Assembly (NCBI GenBank): GCA_028714075.1
Contig: JAQTMZ010000007.1
Location: 1-64,000, forward strand
Length of the DNA stretch: 64,000 nucleotides
Reading direction: 5' to 3'
DNA from: Gallionella sp.
GTDB lineage: Bacteria > Pseudomonadota > Gammaproteobacteria > Burkholderiales > Gallionellaceae
Positions 35,411 through 46,327 of the stretch are shown here, piece after piece. The position numbers were made by a program, and so were the translations under genes. The first letter of the stretch is position 1, and every line of letters starts with the position of its first letter. The notes under the pieces were generated by a model. It saw only the letters and a program-made list of their open reading frames with translations. It was not told where the DNA came from and searched no databases.

Positions 35411-38400
35411 TTGCGCCTTTCACAGATCAAGTTAGCCGGTTTCAAATCCTTCGTTGATCCCACGCACATTAAACTGCCGGGTCAAATCGTGGGCGTGGTC
35501 GGGCCGAACGGTTGCGGCAAGTCGAATGTGATCGACGCGCTGCGCTGGGTGCTGGGCGAGTCGAAAGCCTCGGCGTTGCGCGGCGAGACCATGCAGGACG
35601 TGATCTTCAACGGGTCGAGCAAACGCAAGCCGGTGTCGCGCGCCAGCGTGGAACTGATCTTCGACAATTCGCTGGGCAAAGCCGCCGGACAGTGGTCGAG
35701 CTACGCGGAAATTTCCATCAAGCGCGTGTTGCAGCGCGACGGCGACTCCAGCTACCACATCAACAACCAGCATGTACGGCGCAAGGACATCACCGATATT
35801 TTTCTCGGCACCGGCCTGGGGCCGCGCGCCTACGCGATCATCGAGCAGGGCATGATCTCGCGCATTATCGAGGCGAAACCGGAGGAGCTGCGCGTGTTCC
35901 TCGAAGAAGCGGCGGGCGTTTCCAAATACCGCGACCGGCGCCGCGAGACCGAGTTGCGCATCGGCGACACGCGCGACAACCTGCTGCGCGTCAGCGACAT
36001 CCTGCAGGAGCTGGACAAACAGCTGGTGCATCTGGGCGAACAGGCCGAAGTGGCGAAGCAATACCGCGCGCTGGAAACGCAGCGCGATACCACGCAGCAT
36101 CTGTTCTGGCTGGTAAAGAAACAGGAAGCCGAAACGCAGCGCGCCAGATGCGCGCAAACGATGGAGAAGACCCACACCGAGCTGGAAGCGGAAACCGCGC
36201 GCCTGCGCGATATCGAAAGCCAGCTGGAAACCGCGCGTAGCGGGCATTACCAGCTCTCCGATGCGCTGCACGTCAAGCAGGGCGAACTGTATACCGCAAA
36301 TGCCGAAATCGCGCGGCTGGAGCAGCAGATCAAGCATGTCGCCGAACAGCGCCAGCGCACGGCGCAGCAGATCGCCAATACCGAGAAACAGATCGAACAG
36401 CAGCAGCATCAGCGCCAGGGCATCCATTCCCTGCTGGAGCACTGGCAACGCCAGCAGGACGGCGCGGCCATCAAGGTTGCCGAAGCCGAGCAGCACGCAC
36501 AACAGGAAGGGGCAAACCTGCCGCAGGTCGAAGAGGCGGCGCGTATCGCGCAGGAACGCTACAACGCGCTGCAACGCGAGGAGCTGCAACTGCAACAGCA
36601 ATTGCAGCTGGCCGACACGCAACGCGAGCATTTGCAGCGCAACATCCAGCAGATGGAGTCGCGCCGCTCGCGCCTGCTGCTGGAAAAGGACAATCTGCCG
36701 CGCCCCGACAGCGGCGCGCTGCAACAGGCGCAACAACAGATAACTGAGCTGGAGGCAGAGCGTGCTGCACAGGTGCAGCAGTTGGCAAACCTGCAGGAAC
36801 AGTTGCCGCTGGCCGATAACGAACGGCGCAACCAGCGCGCCTCGTTGCAGCAGCAGGAACGGCTGCTGGCACAAACCGAAGCGCGCCTGCATGCGTTGCA
36901 GCAATTGCAGCAGCATATAGACAACGACAAGAATCTCAATGCCTGGCTGCAACAGCGCCAGCTGGAAAAACTGCCGCGCCTGTGGCAAGCCATCCGCATC
37001 GAGAACGGCTGGGAAGACGCGCTGGAAGCGGTGCTGCGCGAGCGGCTGAATGCGATCGCGATGCCGTCATTGAGCGATGCCGCGGCGTGGAGTGATGTGC
37101 CGCCGGGCAAGCTGGCGCTGTTTGCGCCGGAAGCCGCCGGGCGAAATAATATTGTTGAGGCAAATCAGCTCACGCCGTTACTGAGTTACGTGCAATGCCA
37201 GGACGCGCAAGTATTTCCCGCCGTGCGCGATTGGTTGACGCATGTGTATGCGGTGGCGGATGTGGCGCAGGCTTATGCGCAACGCGCACAGTTGCCGCCG
37301 GGCGGCTGGTTTGTCACCCCGGGCGGACATCTGGTCGGTGCGCACAGCGTGCTGTTCCACGCGCCGGACAGCCAGTTGCACGGTGTATTGGCAAGGCAGC
37401 GCGAGATCGAGCGGCTGGAACAGGAGCTGGCCGAACAGAATCATAATGCGGAATATTCCAGGCAGCAGGTCGCGCAGGCCGAGCAGCGCTATCAGTCCAT
37501 CGAGGCGCAGATCGCGCCGTTGCGCGCCTCCGGCAACGAGTTGCAGCAACGTCTGCACGGCTTGCAAATGCAGATGCTCAAGCTGAACCAGGCGTTGGAG
37601 CGCAGTGCGGAGCGCATCATGCAGATCGAGCGCGAGATGCAGGAAATGGCCGATCTGCTGGGCGGCGAGCAGCGCCAGCAGCAAGGCATCGACGAACAGA
37701 TGGCGATATTGCGCGAGCAAATCGGCGCATTCCATGCACAAGTCGACGAGGCGCAGCGCCAGACCAATCATCAGGATATTGCATTGCGCGAGCAGCGCAG
37801 TCGCGCACAGCAAGCGCAACATGCGTTGCAGGAAGCGCATTTTTTCGCCAAGACCTGCACCGAAAAAATTTCTGACCTGCAACACAACATCCAGCAGATT
37901 GCCGATGCGCTGGCGCAATTTGAGCAGAACCTGACGCAACTGCGCGCCGAATTGTCGGGGGTCGAGGATGAGACGGCCAAGCAACAATTACAGGTTGCGC
38001 TGCAAGCGCGCCAGGCCACTGAACAGGCGCTTGCCGAGGCACGCAATACGCTGGAAAACGCCACGGTCGGACTGCAAAAGCTCGAGCAGGAACGCCTTGC
38101 CTGCGAGCACAAACTCAATCCGTTGCGCGAGAAGCTCAACGAGTTGACGCTGAAGGAGCAGGAAGCGCGCCTGCATTTCGAGCAATGGGCGGAGCAGTTG
38201 CAGGGCGTGGATGAGCAGGCGTTATTGCCGTTGCTGGCAGCCGGCAACAACAAACCGAACGCGTTGCAGAACGAATTGAACCGGCTGAATGCGGACATCG
38301 AGGCATTGGGCGCGGTTAATCTCGCCGCGCTCGAAGAGCTGCAAACCGCGACCGAGCGCAAGGCTTATCTGGATGCGCAGGCCAAGGATCTGAACGAGGC

Positions 38401-38932
38401 GATGGCCACGCTGGAGGAGGCGATCCGCCGCATCGACAAGGAATCGCGCGATCTGCTGATGGATACCTATAACCAGGTCAACCAACACCTGGCGGAATTA
38501 TTCCCGATACTGTTCGCCGGCGGCGAAGCGCGGCTGGTGCTGACCGGCGAGGAAATACTCGACAGCGGCGTGCAGGTGATGGCGCAGCCGCCGGGCAAGA
38601 AGAACAGCACGATTCATTTGATGTCGGGCGGAGAAAAAGCGCTGACCGCGATTGCGCTGGTGTTTTCGCTGTTCCAGCTCAACCCGGCGCCGTTCTGTTT
38701 GCTCGACGAAGTGGATGCGCCGCTGGATGACACCAACACCGAACGGCTGTGCGCGCTGATCAAGAAGATGTCGCAGCACACCCAGTTCGTGTTCATCAGC
38801 CACAACAAGATCACGATGGAGCTGGCGCAACAATTGATCGGCGTGACCATGCAGGAAAAAGGCGTGTCCAATGTGGTGGCGGTGGACATCGAGGAAGCCT
38901 TGCGCATGCGCGACGAACTGGTCGTCGCGTAG
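35411..38932 (+). CDS. smc: chromosome partition protein SMC
   Basis: A 1173-residue SMC ATPase that condenses and segregates the chromosome. It begins at a TTG (35411) with RLSQIKLAGFKSF. Walker A is GPNGCGKSN, then long coiled coils flank a hinge at about 510-640. The C-terminal head has the signature LMSGGEKALTAIAL and Walker B FCLLDEVDAPLDDTNTERL. No alternative ATG is available near the start. The stop codon is the TAG supplied by the family B repeat that abuts it. scpA/scpB are not in the window. Confidence 0.96.
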   Translation: MRLSQIKLAGFKSFVDPTHIKLPGQIVGVVGPNGCGKSNVIDALRWVLGESKASALRGETMQDVIFNGSSKRKPVSRASVELIFDNSLGKAAGQWSSYAEISIKRVLQRDGDSSYHINNQHVRRKDITDIFLGTGLGPRAYAIIEQGMISRIIEAKPEELRVFLEEAAGVSKYRDRRRETELRIGDTRDNLLRVSDILQELDKQLVHLGEQAEVAKQYRALETQRDTTQHLFWLVKKQEAETQRARCAQTMEKTHTELEAETARLRDIESQLETARSGHYQLSDALHVKQGELYTANAEIARLEQQIKHVAEQRQRTAQQIANTEKQIEQQQHQRQGIHSLLEHWQRQQDGAAIKVAEAEQHAQQEGANLPQVEEAARIAQERYNALQREELQLQQQLQLADTQREHLQRNIQQMESRRSRLLLEKDNLPRPDSGALQQAQQQITELEAERAAQVQQLANLQEQLPLADNERRNQRASLQQQERLLAQTEARLHALQQLQQHIDNDKNLNAWLQQRQLEKLPRLWQAIRIENGWEDALEAVLRERLNAIAMPSLSDAAAWSDVPPGKLALFAPEAAGRNNIVEANQLTPLLSYVQCQDAQVFPAVRDWLTHVYAVADVAQAYAQRAQLPPGGWFVTPGGHLVGAHSVLFHAPDSQLHGVLARQREIERLEQELAEQNHNAEYSRQQVAQAEQRYQSIEAQIAPLRASGNELQQRLHGLQMQMLKLNQALERSAERIMQIEREMQEMADLLGGEQRQQQGIDEQMAILREQIGAFHAQVDEAQRQTNHQDIALREQRSRAQQAQHALQEAHFFAKTCTEKISDLQHNIQQIADALAQFEQNLTQLRAELSGVEDETAKQQLQVALQARQATEQALAEARNTLENATVGLQKLEQERLACEHKLNPLREKLNELTLKEQEARLHFEQWAEQLQGVDEQALLPLLAAGNNKPNALQNELNRLNADIEALGAVNLAALEELQTATERKAYLDAQAKDLNEAMATLEEAIRRIDKESRDLLMDTYNQVNQHLAELFPILFAGGEARLVLTGEEILDSGVQVMAQPPGKKNSTIHLMSGGEKALTAIALVFSLFQLNPAPFCLLDEVDAPLDDTNTERLCALIKKMSQHTQFVFISHNKITMELAQQLIGVTMQEKGVSNVVAVDIEEALRMRDELVVA

Positions 38933-39000
38933 GGGTGCGATTTATCGCGCCCTTCTTTTGATGCCTGAATAAATTCGGGGCGCAATAGATCGCGCCCCTG
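38929..39000. repeat. palindromic repeat, family B copy 1
   Basis: GTAGGGGTGCGATTTATCGC with CGCCC follows, then after a short spacer CGGGGCGCAATAGATCGCGCCCC. The first TAG of the repeat is the smc stop codon. Copies of the same type lie at 56690-56762 and 59963-60034. Confidence 0.9.
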
Positions 39001-39014
39001 CTGATCTACCTGAC

Positions 39015-40997
39015 CTACACCCTGAAGTGAGCCACCGATTCCCTGAGCGCCCCGGCCAGCCTGTCGAGCTGGGTTGCGGTATCGCTGCTTGACGCGGTTG
39101 CGGCGCTGTTTTGTTCCGACATCTGGGCGATTTTTTCGATGTTCGCCACCACCTGGTGAATCGCGGAATCCTGTTCGCGCACCGCATCGGCGATGCTTTG
39201 GACATTGTTCGCCACTTCGCCCGAGTCGTCGCCGATGCGGTGCAGCGCAGCCTCGGTTTTACCCACCAGTACAAGGCTTTCCGCAACCTGGGTATTGGCC
39301 TGCTGCATTCCCGTGACGGTCTCGCCGATGTGGCTCTGGATGTCGCCGATCAGCGACGCGATTTCTTCGGTCGCTTTTGACGTGCGTTCGGCAAGTTTGC
39401 GCACTTCGTCAGCCACCACCGCGAACCCTCTCCCCTGTTCGCCGGCGCGTGCCGCCTCGATTGCGGCATTCAGCGCCAGCAGGTTGGTCTGGTCGGCGAC
39501 TTCCTTGATTACCTGAATAATGCCGCCGATTTTTTTTGATCTCTCGTCGAGCCGCCCCACGTTGGCGTCGGACTCCCGGATCAGCTCGGCGATGGCATTC
39601 ACGTTCTTCACCGTATCGGCCATGGTGGCGAGCACCTGTGCGGTTCCGGCGCGTGACTTGCCCACGATCTCTGCCGCAACCTGCGCATTTCCGGCAGTCT
39701 CGCTGACGCTGACCGACAGCTCCTCGACGGCCGAGGCGACCGATGAGGCGGCATCCGCCTGCGCGGACGAACTCCGGTTAACCTCGCTGCTTGATGTGAC
39801 CAGTATGCTGGATGCGCTCGCGACACCTTCGCTGGAGCGGGTAACATGCGAGATGATGTTGCGGAATTTATCCCGCAGGTGATTGACTGCCTGCCCGACG
39901 CGTGCCGTTTCCTCGGTGCCTTCCTCGGGAATGCTGCGGGTAAAATCGTCATTCGCAACCATATACTCGATCGCGCCGACGACGTCGTTCAATGGCCGGT
40001 TCACGCCGCGCGCCACCCATATCGACACTGCCACCGCGATTGAAATAGCCAGTGCCGCAAATATCAGCTGTGCCAGCAGGAGCGTGCGGCTGGACGACAG
40101 CAGGCTGCTGACATCGGAATCGATATTCTTGGTGAGCGTCTGCTCGATTTCATGCAGGCCGTTGATTTTGTCGGTGCTGCGCTTGAACCACAAGGCCGAA
40201 TCCACATCGAACCCGCCCTGCACCGCACGCTCGGCCATGATGTTGCGCATGCGCTGCACGTCCTGCGCCGCGTCGCCGCCGAGCAACGATTTCAGCGCCG
40301 CTCTTTCCGGTTCGGTTGCGGAATTGAGGAAGGTATCCAGGTAAGCTTCCTGTTTGAAAATTTTCCCCAGGATGGCACGGTATTGTGCGGGTTCAACCTT
40401 GTTGGCGACAAATGCTCCCACGGTCAGCGCCCGTTCCAGCCCGGCGTTTTCCTTGGCGTTTGCAAAAGCATGGTAAGTCAAAAGTTTTTTCGCGATGGCC
40501 GGGTCCCTGTTGTACCCGGCAGCGGTGCTCACCGCCTCCAGAAGATCGCTGATGATGCCGGTAAAATAAGCGGACGAGTCTGCGACGGGGACGGCAAGTT
40601 TTGCCGCTTGTTCGCGCATTTTGGCAAGCCCGTCGAGTTTACGCCCGGCCTCATCAATAACCTTCTTCAACCCCGGCATCGAACCGGTATCGACCTCTCC
40701 CAGCAGCCGTTTGTAAGCCGCCAGTTTTTCATCGGTTTTGGTGCGGATGCCCGGCAGCGTATCCGCAAACTTCTGGCCGCCCGACTGGATGAAGGCGGCG
40801 GTGGAGCCGCGCTCGACCTGCATGGGGTGGATCAGGTCGCCTGCCGCCACCGCCACCTCCATGATGCCGTGCGCTTGAACCGCGTTCTGATAACGGCTAA
40901 AGCTATCCCAAACCAGCGCGCCGCAAGATAAAATAAGCGCTATCACGGGTACTGCCGTCAGCAACGTGAGGCGTTGTGCGATTGTCGAACGTGTCAT
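39015..40997 (-). CDS. methyl-accepting chemotaxis protein with nitrate/nitrite-sensing domain
   Basis: A 660-residue chemoreceptor. One membrane helix at about 10-30, then a periplasmic NIT-type domain ([29 protein letters not shown]). A second helix lies near 310-330, then HAMP and an MA signalling domain with the hairpin [41 protein letters not shown]. The NIT family often senses nitrate or nitrite, though ligand identity cannot be confirmed. No che genes are adjacent. Its stop abuts a family B repeat shared with smc. Confidence 0.92.
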   Translation of the reverse strand: MTRSTIAQRLTLLTAVPVIALILSCGALVWDSFSRYQNAVQAHGIMEVAVAAGDLIHPMQVERGSTAAFIQSGGQKFADTLPGIRTKTDEKLAAYKRLLGEVDTGSMPGLKKVIDEAGRKLDGLAKMREQAAKLAVPVADSSAYFTGIISDLLEAVSTAAGYNRDPAIAKKLLTYHAFANAKENAGLERALTVGAFVANKVEPAQYRAILGKIFKQEAYLDTFLNSATEPERAALKSLLGGDAAQDVQRMRNIMAERAVQGGFDVDSALWFKRSTDKINGLHEIEQTLTKNIDSDVSSLLSSSRTLLLAQLIFAALAISIAVAVSIWVARGVNRPLNDVVGAIEYMVANDDFTRSIPEEGTEETARVGQAVNHLRDKFRNIISHVTRSSEGVASASSILVTSSSEVNRSSSAQADAASSVASAVEELSVSVSETAGNAQVAAEIVGKSRAGTAQVLATMADTVKNVNAIAELIRESDANVGRLDERSKKIGGIIQVIKEVADQTNLLALNAAIEAARAGEQGRGFAVVADEVRKLAERTSKATEEIASLIGDIQSHIGETVTGMQQANTQVAESLVLVGKTEAALHRIGDDSGEVANNVQSIADAVREQDSAIHQVVANIEKIAQMSEQNSAATASSSDTATQLDRLAGALRESVAHFRV

Positions 40998-41219
40998 GGT
41001 TTTTCCTTCTAAATGTAGTGCTTGAGCCTGGGTTCCCGGAAATGCGCCGGATTTTATGCCGCCAGCAAAATTTCACGAGGCATTATGCATTGCATCGTAA
41101 TCAACCTTAATAAAAAATGAATCGGTGATTAGGCGTAAAAATACGGGCTATTTCCAACCGCAACACATCTACCCAAAATCTAAGGCCAGGGCGCATGATA
41201 CCCGTTTTTTTCATTATCC

Positions 41220-41244
41220 CATTCCTGCGCGGCGCGCGGGAATG
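41220..41244. repeat. small inverted repeat after the GGDEF/EAL gene
   Basis: CATTCCTGCGCGGCGCGCGGGAATG is nearly self-complementary. It lies in the 270-base gap between the chemoreceptor start and the GGDEF/EAL stop. There is no downstream T tract on the minus strand, so I do not call it a Rho-independent terminator. The rest of the gap shows no gene. Confidence 0.45.
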
Positions 41245-41267
41245 AGGGTTGCAGGGGGATCCGTGGA

Positions 41268-44018
41268 TTATCCCTGCAACGTCCCACCCGTAAGATTATC
41301 CTTGCCCAAACACAGGCTCCCCAGCAACGCTTCAAACTCTCCAACAGGAACGGGCTTGCTGAACAGGTAGCCCTGATAGGCCGTGCAACCGTGAAGCTTG
41401 AGGAAGGACAGTTGCGCTTCGGTTTCCACGCCTTCGGCGATGACGTTAAAGCGGAAGTTGTGCGCCATGTCGATGATGGTTTGCACCATGATGGCGTCGC
41501 TCGGGTCGGTCGCGATGTCGTTGACGAAGCTCCGGTCAATTTTGAGCTGGTTAAGCGGGAGCTGTTTCAGGTAGGACAACGACGAATAGCCGGTACCAAA
41601 ATCATCCAGTGACAGGCCGATTCCAAGTCCTTTCAGCTCATGCATTTTCGCCACGATGTCGGTCATGTCGTCCAGCACCACGCTTTCGGTCAATTCCAGT
41701 TTCAGGCGTGCCGGGTTGACGCCATACTCCTTTATGAGCGTCGTTACCTTGCCGACAAAGTCCTTCAGCTTGAACTGCTGGGCGCTGACGTTCACGGCCA
41801 GTACCAGATCGCGTTTCCGCTCATCATGGCCCCACAAGGCGAGTTGCCGGCAGGCCGTCTCAAGCACCCAATGGCCGATGCCGAGAATCAGCGGGCTTTC
41901 TTCGGCGATGGGAATAAACTGGGCAGGAGGGATCATGCCGCGCTGTGGATGCATCCAGCGCACCAGCACCTCGGCGCCGGTAATGCAGTTGGCATCGTCG
42001 ACCTGCGCCTGGTAATAAAGGATGAATTGCCGCTCGGCAAGCGCGCGGTGCAAATCCGATTCTATCGCGGTGCGCGCTTCCAGGACGGACTGCATTTTTG
42101 GATCGAAAAAACGCAAGGTGTTGCGTCCCGCACCCTTTGCCTGGTACATCGCAATATCCGCATATTTGAGCAAAGTGTCGGCGGACATCCCGCGGTCGAC
42201 GAACAGGTTGATCCCGATACTGGCGGTGCTGTGAAATTCGTTTCCATTGATTTGATAGGGCTGGTTGAGGGCAGCGAGAATTTTTTCGCCCACTTCGTCG
42301 GTCAGCGTTACTGCCTGCTCCATATCGCCCTTTATGTCTTCCAGCATGACCACAAATTCGTCGCCGCCGAGTCTGGCCACCGTATCGCCTTCGCGCACAC
42401 AGGACTGCAAGCGCCGCGCTGCTTCAACCAGTAACAGGTCGCCGAAATCATGCCCTCTGGTGTCGTTGATTACCTTGAAGTTGTCGAGGTCGATGAACAT
42501 GACCGCGCCGTGCCTGCCGCTGCGCTCGCTGGTAGTCAGCGCGTGTTGCAGGCGGTCGATCAGCAGGCGGCGATTGGGCAGGCTGGTCAGCGGGTCGTAG
42601 AAAGCCAGGTTGTATATTTCATTTTCCGATTTCTTGCGCTCGGTAATATCGAAGAACGAGCCGACGTAATGGGTGAGGGTGCCCTCCGGCGAGGTAACGG
42701 CAGTGATCGTCAGCCATGCCGGAAAAACTGCGCCGTTTTTGCGTTTGTCCAGCATTTCGCCGCTCCATGTTCCGTCGCGGAAAATAGCGCCCCACATCGC
42801 CTCATAAAAGGCTTTGGGTTTCCGATCCCCGCTGAGCATTTTGGGGTTGCGGCCGACGACTTCCTCCGCCGTATAGCCGGTGATGTCGCAAAACGCCTTA
42901 TTGACGCGCAGGATTTTCGGGTGGCAATCGGTGATGATGATCGCCTCGTGCGTCTCGAAGGCAATCGCGGAAATGCGCAAATCTGCGGCTACCCTGTCCA
43001 ATTCCGCTTTTGTCAGTTGCTCGACCCTTTGTTTGTTCCACCATGTCCACAGGATGATCCCCGCGCCCAGAATAAAAAATGCGCCGGTGATCCAGACAGT
43101 TATTTTCAACTGGTTGACATGCGCCATAACCTCGTCCGTATCCATCTTGACCACCATGCCCCACGGGCTGTCCGGTACGGCTATGTTATAGGCCAGGGTG
43201 GGTTTGTCGCGGTAGTCGACGGCCTCCAACGGGCCAAAATAACCGTGTTTCAACATTTCTATGGTCGGAACAACGGGCGCGTCGGCACTTCTCCTGAACG
43301 GCAGGCGGAGCTTGAGCGCGGTATCTTTTTTGTAACGCAATTCATTGAGGAACAGCACATCGTCGCCGTCCCTGGTAACCAGCAAGGTTTCGCCGGAAAC
43401 GCTTTCCACCGGCCAGGATTGGAGCAGGGGGTACAGGAAATGCAGATCGTCGCGCAGCACCAGAACCCCGATAACTGCCGAGGTATCCGGATTGGTCAGG
43501 GGGGCAAAAATATCCAGCAGCGGCTTGCCCGGCGCGGAGGGGTCGCCGAAATAGATGGATGAGACATGCAGGGTGTTTTCACGGATCGCGCGCAAGGCCA
43601 GGGACTTTGCCGTTTTGGACAGCCCCGCATATGACCCGCTGACGAAGCGAATGTCCGCTTTGTCGTCCAGCAGCAACGCGCCGCCGTATTGGTGGGCTTT
43701 TATTTCGGTTTCCAGCGCATGCAGCGCTACAAGGGGTATGTTTCCGGATGGGCTCTTCAGCCAATGCTGGACTGCGGAGTTGCCCAGGAATTTTGAGCTG
43801 ACGACGGCATCCCCTTTGCGCTCCTGAAGGTATTTCTGAATCTGGCTGACCTTGAGCTTGCCGATGCCGTGCAAATTTTCAAACGCGTGGGTTTTCTCGA
43901 TATCCCTGAAATTATCGATCAGAAAATAGCTTGCGATACTGACAAAAACTACAAAATTGAGAAACAAGGTAACCGCCACGAGAGTGGGATGGCGGTTTAC
44001 CATGTTATTGATATTCAT
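41268..44018 (-). CDS. sensor with GGDEF and EAL domains (cyclic-di-GMP turnover)
   Basis: A 916-residue membrane protein. A helix at about 10-30, a periplasmic dCache-like sensory region to about 290, a second helix near 295-320, a PAS domain with PAC (about 345-465: TYTAEEVVGRNPKMLS-type text, TLTHYVGSFFDITERKKSE), GGDEF (RLGGDEFVVMLED, about 550), then EAL at about 650-900. The EAL motif itself reads EVL (GAEVLVRW), a frequent active variant, and DDFGTGYSSLSYLKQLP is intact. Start set at the ATG (44018) with GAGAG upstream. It probably senses an external signal and makes or breaks c-di-GMP. Confidence 0.92.
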   Translation of the reverse strand: MNINNMVNRHPTLVAVTLFLNFVVFVSIASYFLIDNFRDIEKTHAFENLHGIGKLKVSQIQKYLQERKGDAVVSSKFLGNSAVQHWLKSPSGNIPLVALHALETEIKAHQYGGALLLDDKADIRFVSGSYAGLSKTAKSLALRAIRENTLHVSSIYFGDPSAPGKPLLDIFAPLTNPDTSAVIGVLVLRDDLHFLYPLLQSWPVESVSGETLLVTRDGDDVLFLNELRYKKDTALKLRLPFRRSADAPVVPTIEMLKHGYFGPLEAVDYRDKPTLAYNIAVPDSPWGMVVKMDTDEVMAHVNQLKITVWITGAFFILGAGIILWTWWNKQRVEQLTKAELDRVAADLRISAIAFETHEAIIITDCHPKILRVNKAFCDITGYTAEEVVGRNPKMLSGDRKPKAFYEAMWGAIFRDGTWSGEMLDKRKNGAVFPAWLTITAVTSPEGTLTHYVGSFFDITERKKSENEIYNLAFYDPLTSLPNRRLLIDRLQHALTTSERSGRHGAVMFIDLDNFKVINDTRGHDFGDLLLVEAARRLQSCVREGDTVARLGGDEFVVMLEDIKGDMEQAVTLTDEVGEKILAALNQPYQINGNEFHSTASIGINLFVDRGMSADTLLKYADIAMYQAKGAGRNTLRFFDPKMQSVLEARTAIESDLHRALAERQFILYYQAQVDDANCITGAEVLVRWMHPQRGMIPPAQFIPIAEESPLILGIGHWVLETACRQLALWGHDERKRDLVLAVNVSAQQFKLKDFVGKVTTLIKEYGVNPARLKLELTESVVLDDMTDIVAKMHELKGLGIGLSLDDFGTGYSSLSYLKQLPLNQLKIDRSFVNDIATDPSDAIMVQTIIDMAHNFRFNVIAEGVETEAQLSFLKLHGCTAYQGYLFSKPVPVGEFEALLGSLCLGKDNLTGGTLQG

Positions 44019-44030
44019 CTGCTCTCTCTT

Positions 44031-44084
44031 CAGTAACAGCCCGGTATTCAGTAACAGCTCGGCATCCGGTAACAGCCTGGTGTC
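44031..44084. repeat. three 18-bp tandem repeats between panD and the GGDEF/EAL gene
   Basis: CAGTAACAGCCCGGTATT, CAGTAACAGCTCGGCATC and CGGTAACAGCCTGGTGTC follow each other exactly. The last ends on the panD stop codon. The spacing is a multiple of 3, and the units could be read as LL-DAELLL-type residues if translation ran on from the earlier frame. Confidence 0.85.
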
Positions 44085-44463
44085 AGGCCGCCTGCACGGC
44101 AATTTGGTCGCGTTGCGCGACGATGCGATTGTACTCGTCCACGTAGACGAGTTGCGGATGGAATTTTTGCAGTTCCATCTCGGAATACATGGCATAGCTG
44201 GCGATGATCAGAATGTCGCCCGGATTGGCCTTGTGCGCGGCCGCACCGTTCACCGAGATCACGCCGGAACCGCGTTGTGCGCGGATCGCATAGGTGGTGA
44301 AGCGCTCGCCATTGGTGACGTTGTAGATGTCGATCTGCTGGTATTCCCTGATGTCGGCGGCGTCCAGCAGGTTGTCGTCGATCGCACAGGAACCTTCGTA
44401 ATGCAGTTCGGAATGCGTGACGCGCACCCGGTGCAGCTTGGCTTTAAGCATGATTCTTTGCAT
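44083..44463 (-). CDS. panD: aspartate 1-decarboxylase
   Basis: A 126-residue pyruvoyl enzyme making beta-alanine for pantothenate. The self-cleavage site is Gly24-Ser25 in [22 protein letters not shown] text and [24 protein letters not shown] are family features. Full length by comparison with E. coli. Preceded by panC, panB and others in one long operon. PanD normally needs PanZ or spontaneous processing; no panZ is seen. Confidence 0.96.
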   Translation of the reverse strand: MQRIMLKAKLHRVRVTHSELHYEGSCAIDDNLLDAADIREYQQIDIYNVTNGERFTTYAIRAQRGSGVISVNGAAAHKANPGDILIIASYAMYSEMELQKFHPQLVYVDEYNRIVAQRDQIAVQAA

Positions 44464-44504
44464 GTGGTGTTTCTCTTTCTGGCAGGGCGCGGATTATATA
44501 ACAA

Positions 44505-45353
44505 TCAACTAACCAGACAAACCTCGATATTATCCAGCAAGCGGGTGTTGCCCAATCTGGCCGCCGCCAATAGCACCAGTTCGCGCTGGACCGGCTTGTC
44601 TTGTACGGGGTTGGCCGGTTGCAAATCGGACTGGTTGCGCACTGCCACATAATCCACCGACCAGCCTCTTGCCGTAAGAGATTCGACTGCTTGTTGCTGT
44701 AATCGTTCAAAATTGCGCTCGCCTTGCAGGATGTCCAGCCGCATATCTTGCAGCATTTGGTGCAGGAAGATTGCCTCGCCGCGCTCCGTAGCGCTCAAAT
44801 ACTGGTTGCGCGAACTCAACGCCAGCCCGTCCGCCGCGCGCACCGTTTCGCCGCCGATGATGCGCAGCGGCAGATTCAGTTGCGCAACCAGTTGGCGGAT
44901 GAGATGCAGTTGCTGGTAATCCTTCTTGCCGAACAGCGCGGTCTGGGGTTGCACGATGTTGAGCAGCTTCAGCACCACGGTCGCCATGCCGCGAAAATGC
45001 CCGGGCCGTACCGCTCCGCACAGCTCGTTGGCGACCGGCGGCAATTCGACGAACACGGTCTGTTGTGCGGGATACATTTCATGCGCCGGGGGCGCGAACA
45101 CGATGTCCGCCAAATCCCGCAACATGGCGCAATCCGCGTCCAGCGTGCGCGGGTAGCGGTCGAAATCCTCGCCCGGCCCGAATTGCAGCGGGTTTACGAA
45201 AATGCTCGCCACCACACAGTCACCGTGTTCGCGCGCGAGCCGCATCAGGTTGAGATGCCCCTCGTGCAGGTTGCCCATGGTCGGCACGAAGGCGACTGTG
45301 CGTTCGCCGCCCAGCCGTGCGCGCAATTCGGCGATATTCTGGATTAGTTGCAT
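44505..45353 (-). CDS. panC: pantothenate synthetase
   Basis: A 282-residue ligase joining pantoate and beta-alanine using ATP. The HxGH signature is in FVPTMGNLHEGHLNLMRLA, followed by VASIFVNPLQFGPGEDFDRYPRT, GAVRPGHFRGMATVVLKLL and LFGKKDYQQL. It stands between panB and panD, 41 bases before panD. A block of CACAGAG-type repeats separates it from panB. Confidence 0.97.
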   Translation of the reverse strand: MQLIQNIAELRARLGGERTVAFVPTMGNLHEGHLNLMRLAREHGDCVVASIFVNPLQFGPGEDFDRYPRTLDADCAMLRDLADIVFAPPAHEMYPAQQTVFVELPPVANELCGAVRPGHFRGMATVVLKLLNIVQPQTALFGKKDYQQLHLIRQLVAQLNLPLRIIGGETVRAADGLALSSRNQYLSATERGEAIFLHQMLQDMRLDILQGERNFERLQQQAVESLTARGWSVDYVAVRNQSDLQPANPVQDKPVQRELVLLAAARLGNTRLLDNIEVCLVS

Positions 45354-45376
45354 TAACCTTTAAAACCTCAGTTCAA

Positions 45377-45518
45377 GCCACAGAGTTCACAGAGAACACA
45401 GAGAGCAACGCAGAGAACAACGGAGAATATCCATTTTTCATGGCATCACCCCAAGAGTGAACAAACAAAACGGTTCAAGCATTTGTTTTTCTCTGTGACC
45501 TCGGTGTTCTCTGTGGCC
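45377..45518. repeat. CACAGAG repeat block with inverted ends (panB-panC gap)
   Basis: GCCACAGAGTTCACAGAG and more copies of CACAGAG on the left, and TTCTCTGTGACC...TTCTCTGTGGCC on the right, so the block is an imperfect inverted repeat. The wording is shared with 14515-14540. The 182-base gap holds no gene. Confidence 0.75.
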
Positions 45519-45535
45519 AACTGCTTTTCCCAGGA

Positions 45536-46327
45536 TTAAAAACTATGTTCCTGTGCCGGAAAGCTGCCGTTCTTTACCTCGGCAACGTAATTTTTCACCG
45601 CTGCTGCGATGCTGTCCGCGCCCTGCATGTAATTTTTCACGAAGCGCGCCTTCTTGCCCGGATAGATGTCCAGTATGTCGTGCAGCACCAGCACCTGGCC
45701 GGAACAGGCCGCGCCCGCGCCGATGCCGATGGTGGGGATAGTCAGTTGTGCGGTGATTTCCGCCGCCAGCAGTGCCGGTATGGTTTCCAGTACCAGCATG
45801 CCCGCGCCGGCCCGTTCGAGCGCTGTCGCATCCTCCAGCAATTGCTGCGCAGCGGCAGGCTCCCTGCCTTGTACGCGGTAGCCACCCATCTGGTGCACCG
45901 ATTGCGGCGTCAGGCCGATGTGGCCGCATACCGGGATGCCGCGCCCGGTAAGAAATGCTACCGTCTCGGCCATCTTGGCACCGCCCTCCAGCTTGACCAT
46001 CTGCGCACCTGCCGCCATCAGCTTTGCGGCATGGGCAAAGGTTTCCTGCGGGCTGACCTGGAACGTGCCGAACGGCATGTCGCTGACAATGAACGCCTGT
46101 TGCGAACCGCGCGCCACACAGGCGGTGTGGTAAACCATGTCGTCCAGCGTAACCGGCAGCGTGGTTTCATGTCCTTGCAGCACCATGCCGAGCGAATCGC
46201 CGACCAGCAGCACGTCCACGCCCTGCGCTTCGAGCAGCGCGGCGAAGCTCGCGTCGTAGCAGGTCAGCACGGCGATCTTCTCGTCTTTGCCGCGCATCGC
46301 CTGCAATGCGGTCAATGTAGTTCTCAT
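45536..46327 (-). CDS. panB: 3-methyl-2-oxobutanoate hydroxymethyltransferase
   Basis: A 263-residue TIM-barrel enzyme that hydroxymethylates ketoisovalerate, the first committed step to pantothenate. Recognised by [52 protein letters not shown] (metal-binding Asp residues), [22 protein letters not shown] and [21 protein letters not shown]. It overlaps the upstream deoxynucleoside kinase by four bases. Confidence 0.97.
   Translation of the reverse strand: MRTTLTALQAMRGKDEKIAVLTCYDASFAALLEAQGVDVLLVGDSLGMVLQGHETTLPVTLDDMVYHTACVARGSQQAFIVSDMPFGTFQVSPQETFAHAAKLMAAGAQMVKLEGGAKMAETVAFLTGRGIPVCGHIGLTPQSVHQMGGYRVQGREPAAAQQLLEDATALERAGAGMLVLETIPALLAAEITAQLTIPTIGIGAGAACSGQVLVLHDILDIYPGKKARFVKNYMQGADSIAAAVKNYVAEVKNGSFPAQEHSF

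Noticed and set aside
41220-41244. Terminator for the GGDEF/EAL gene
   Set aside because: The hairpin lacks a T tract in the direction of transcription.
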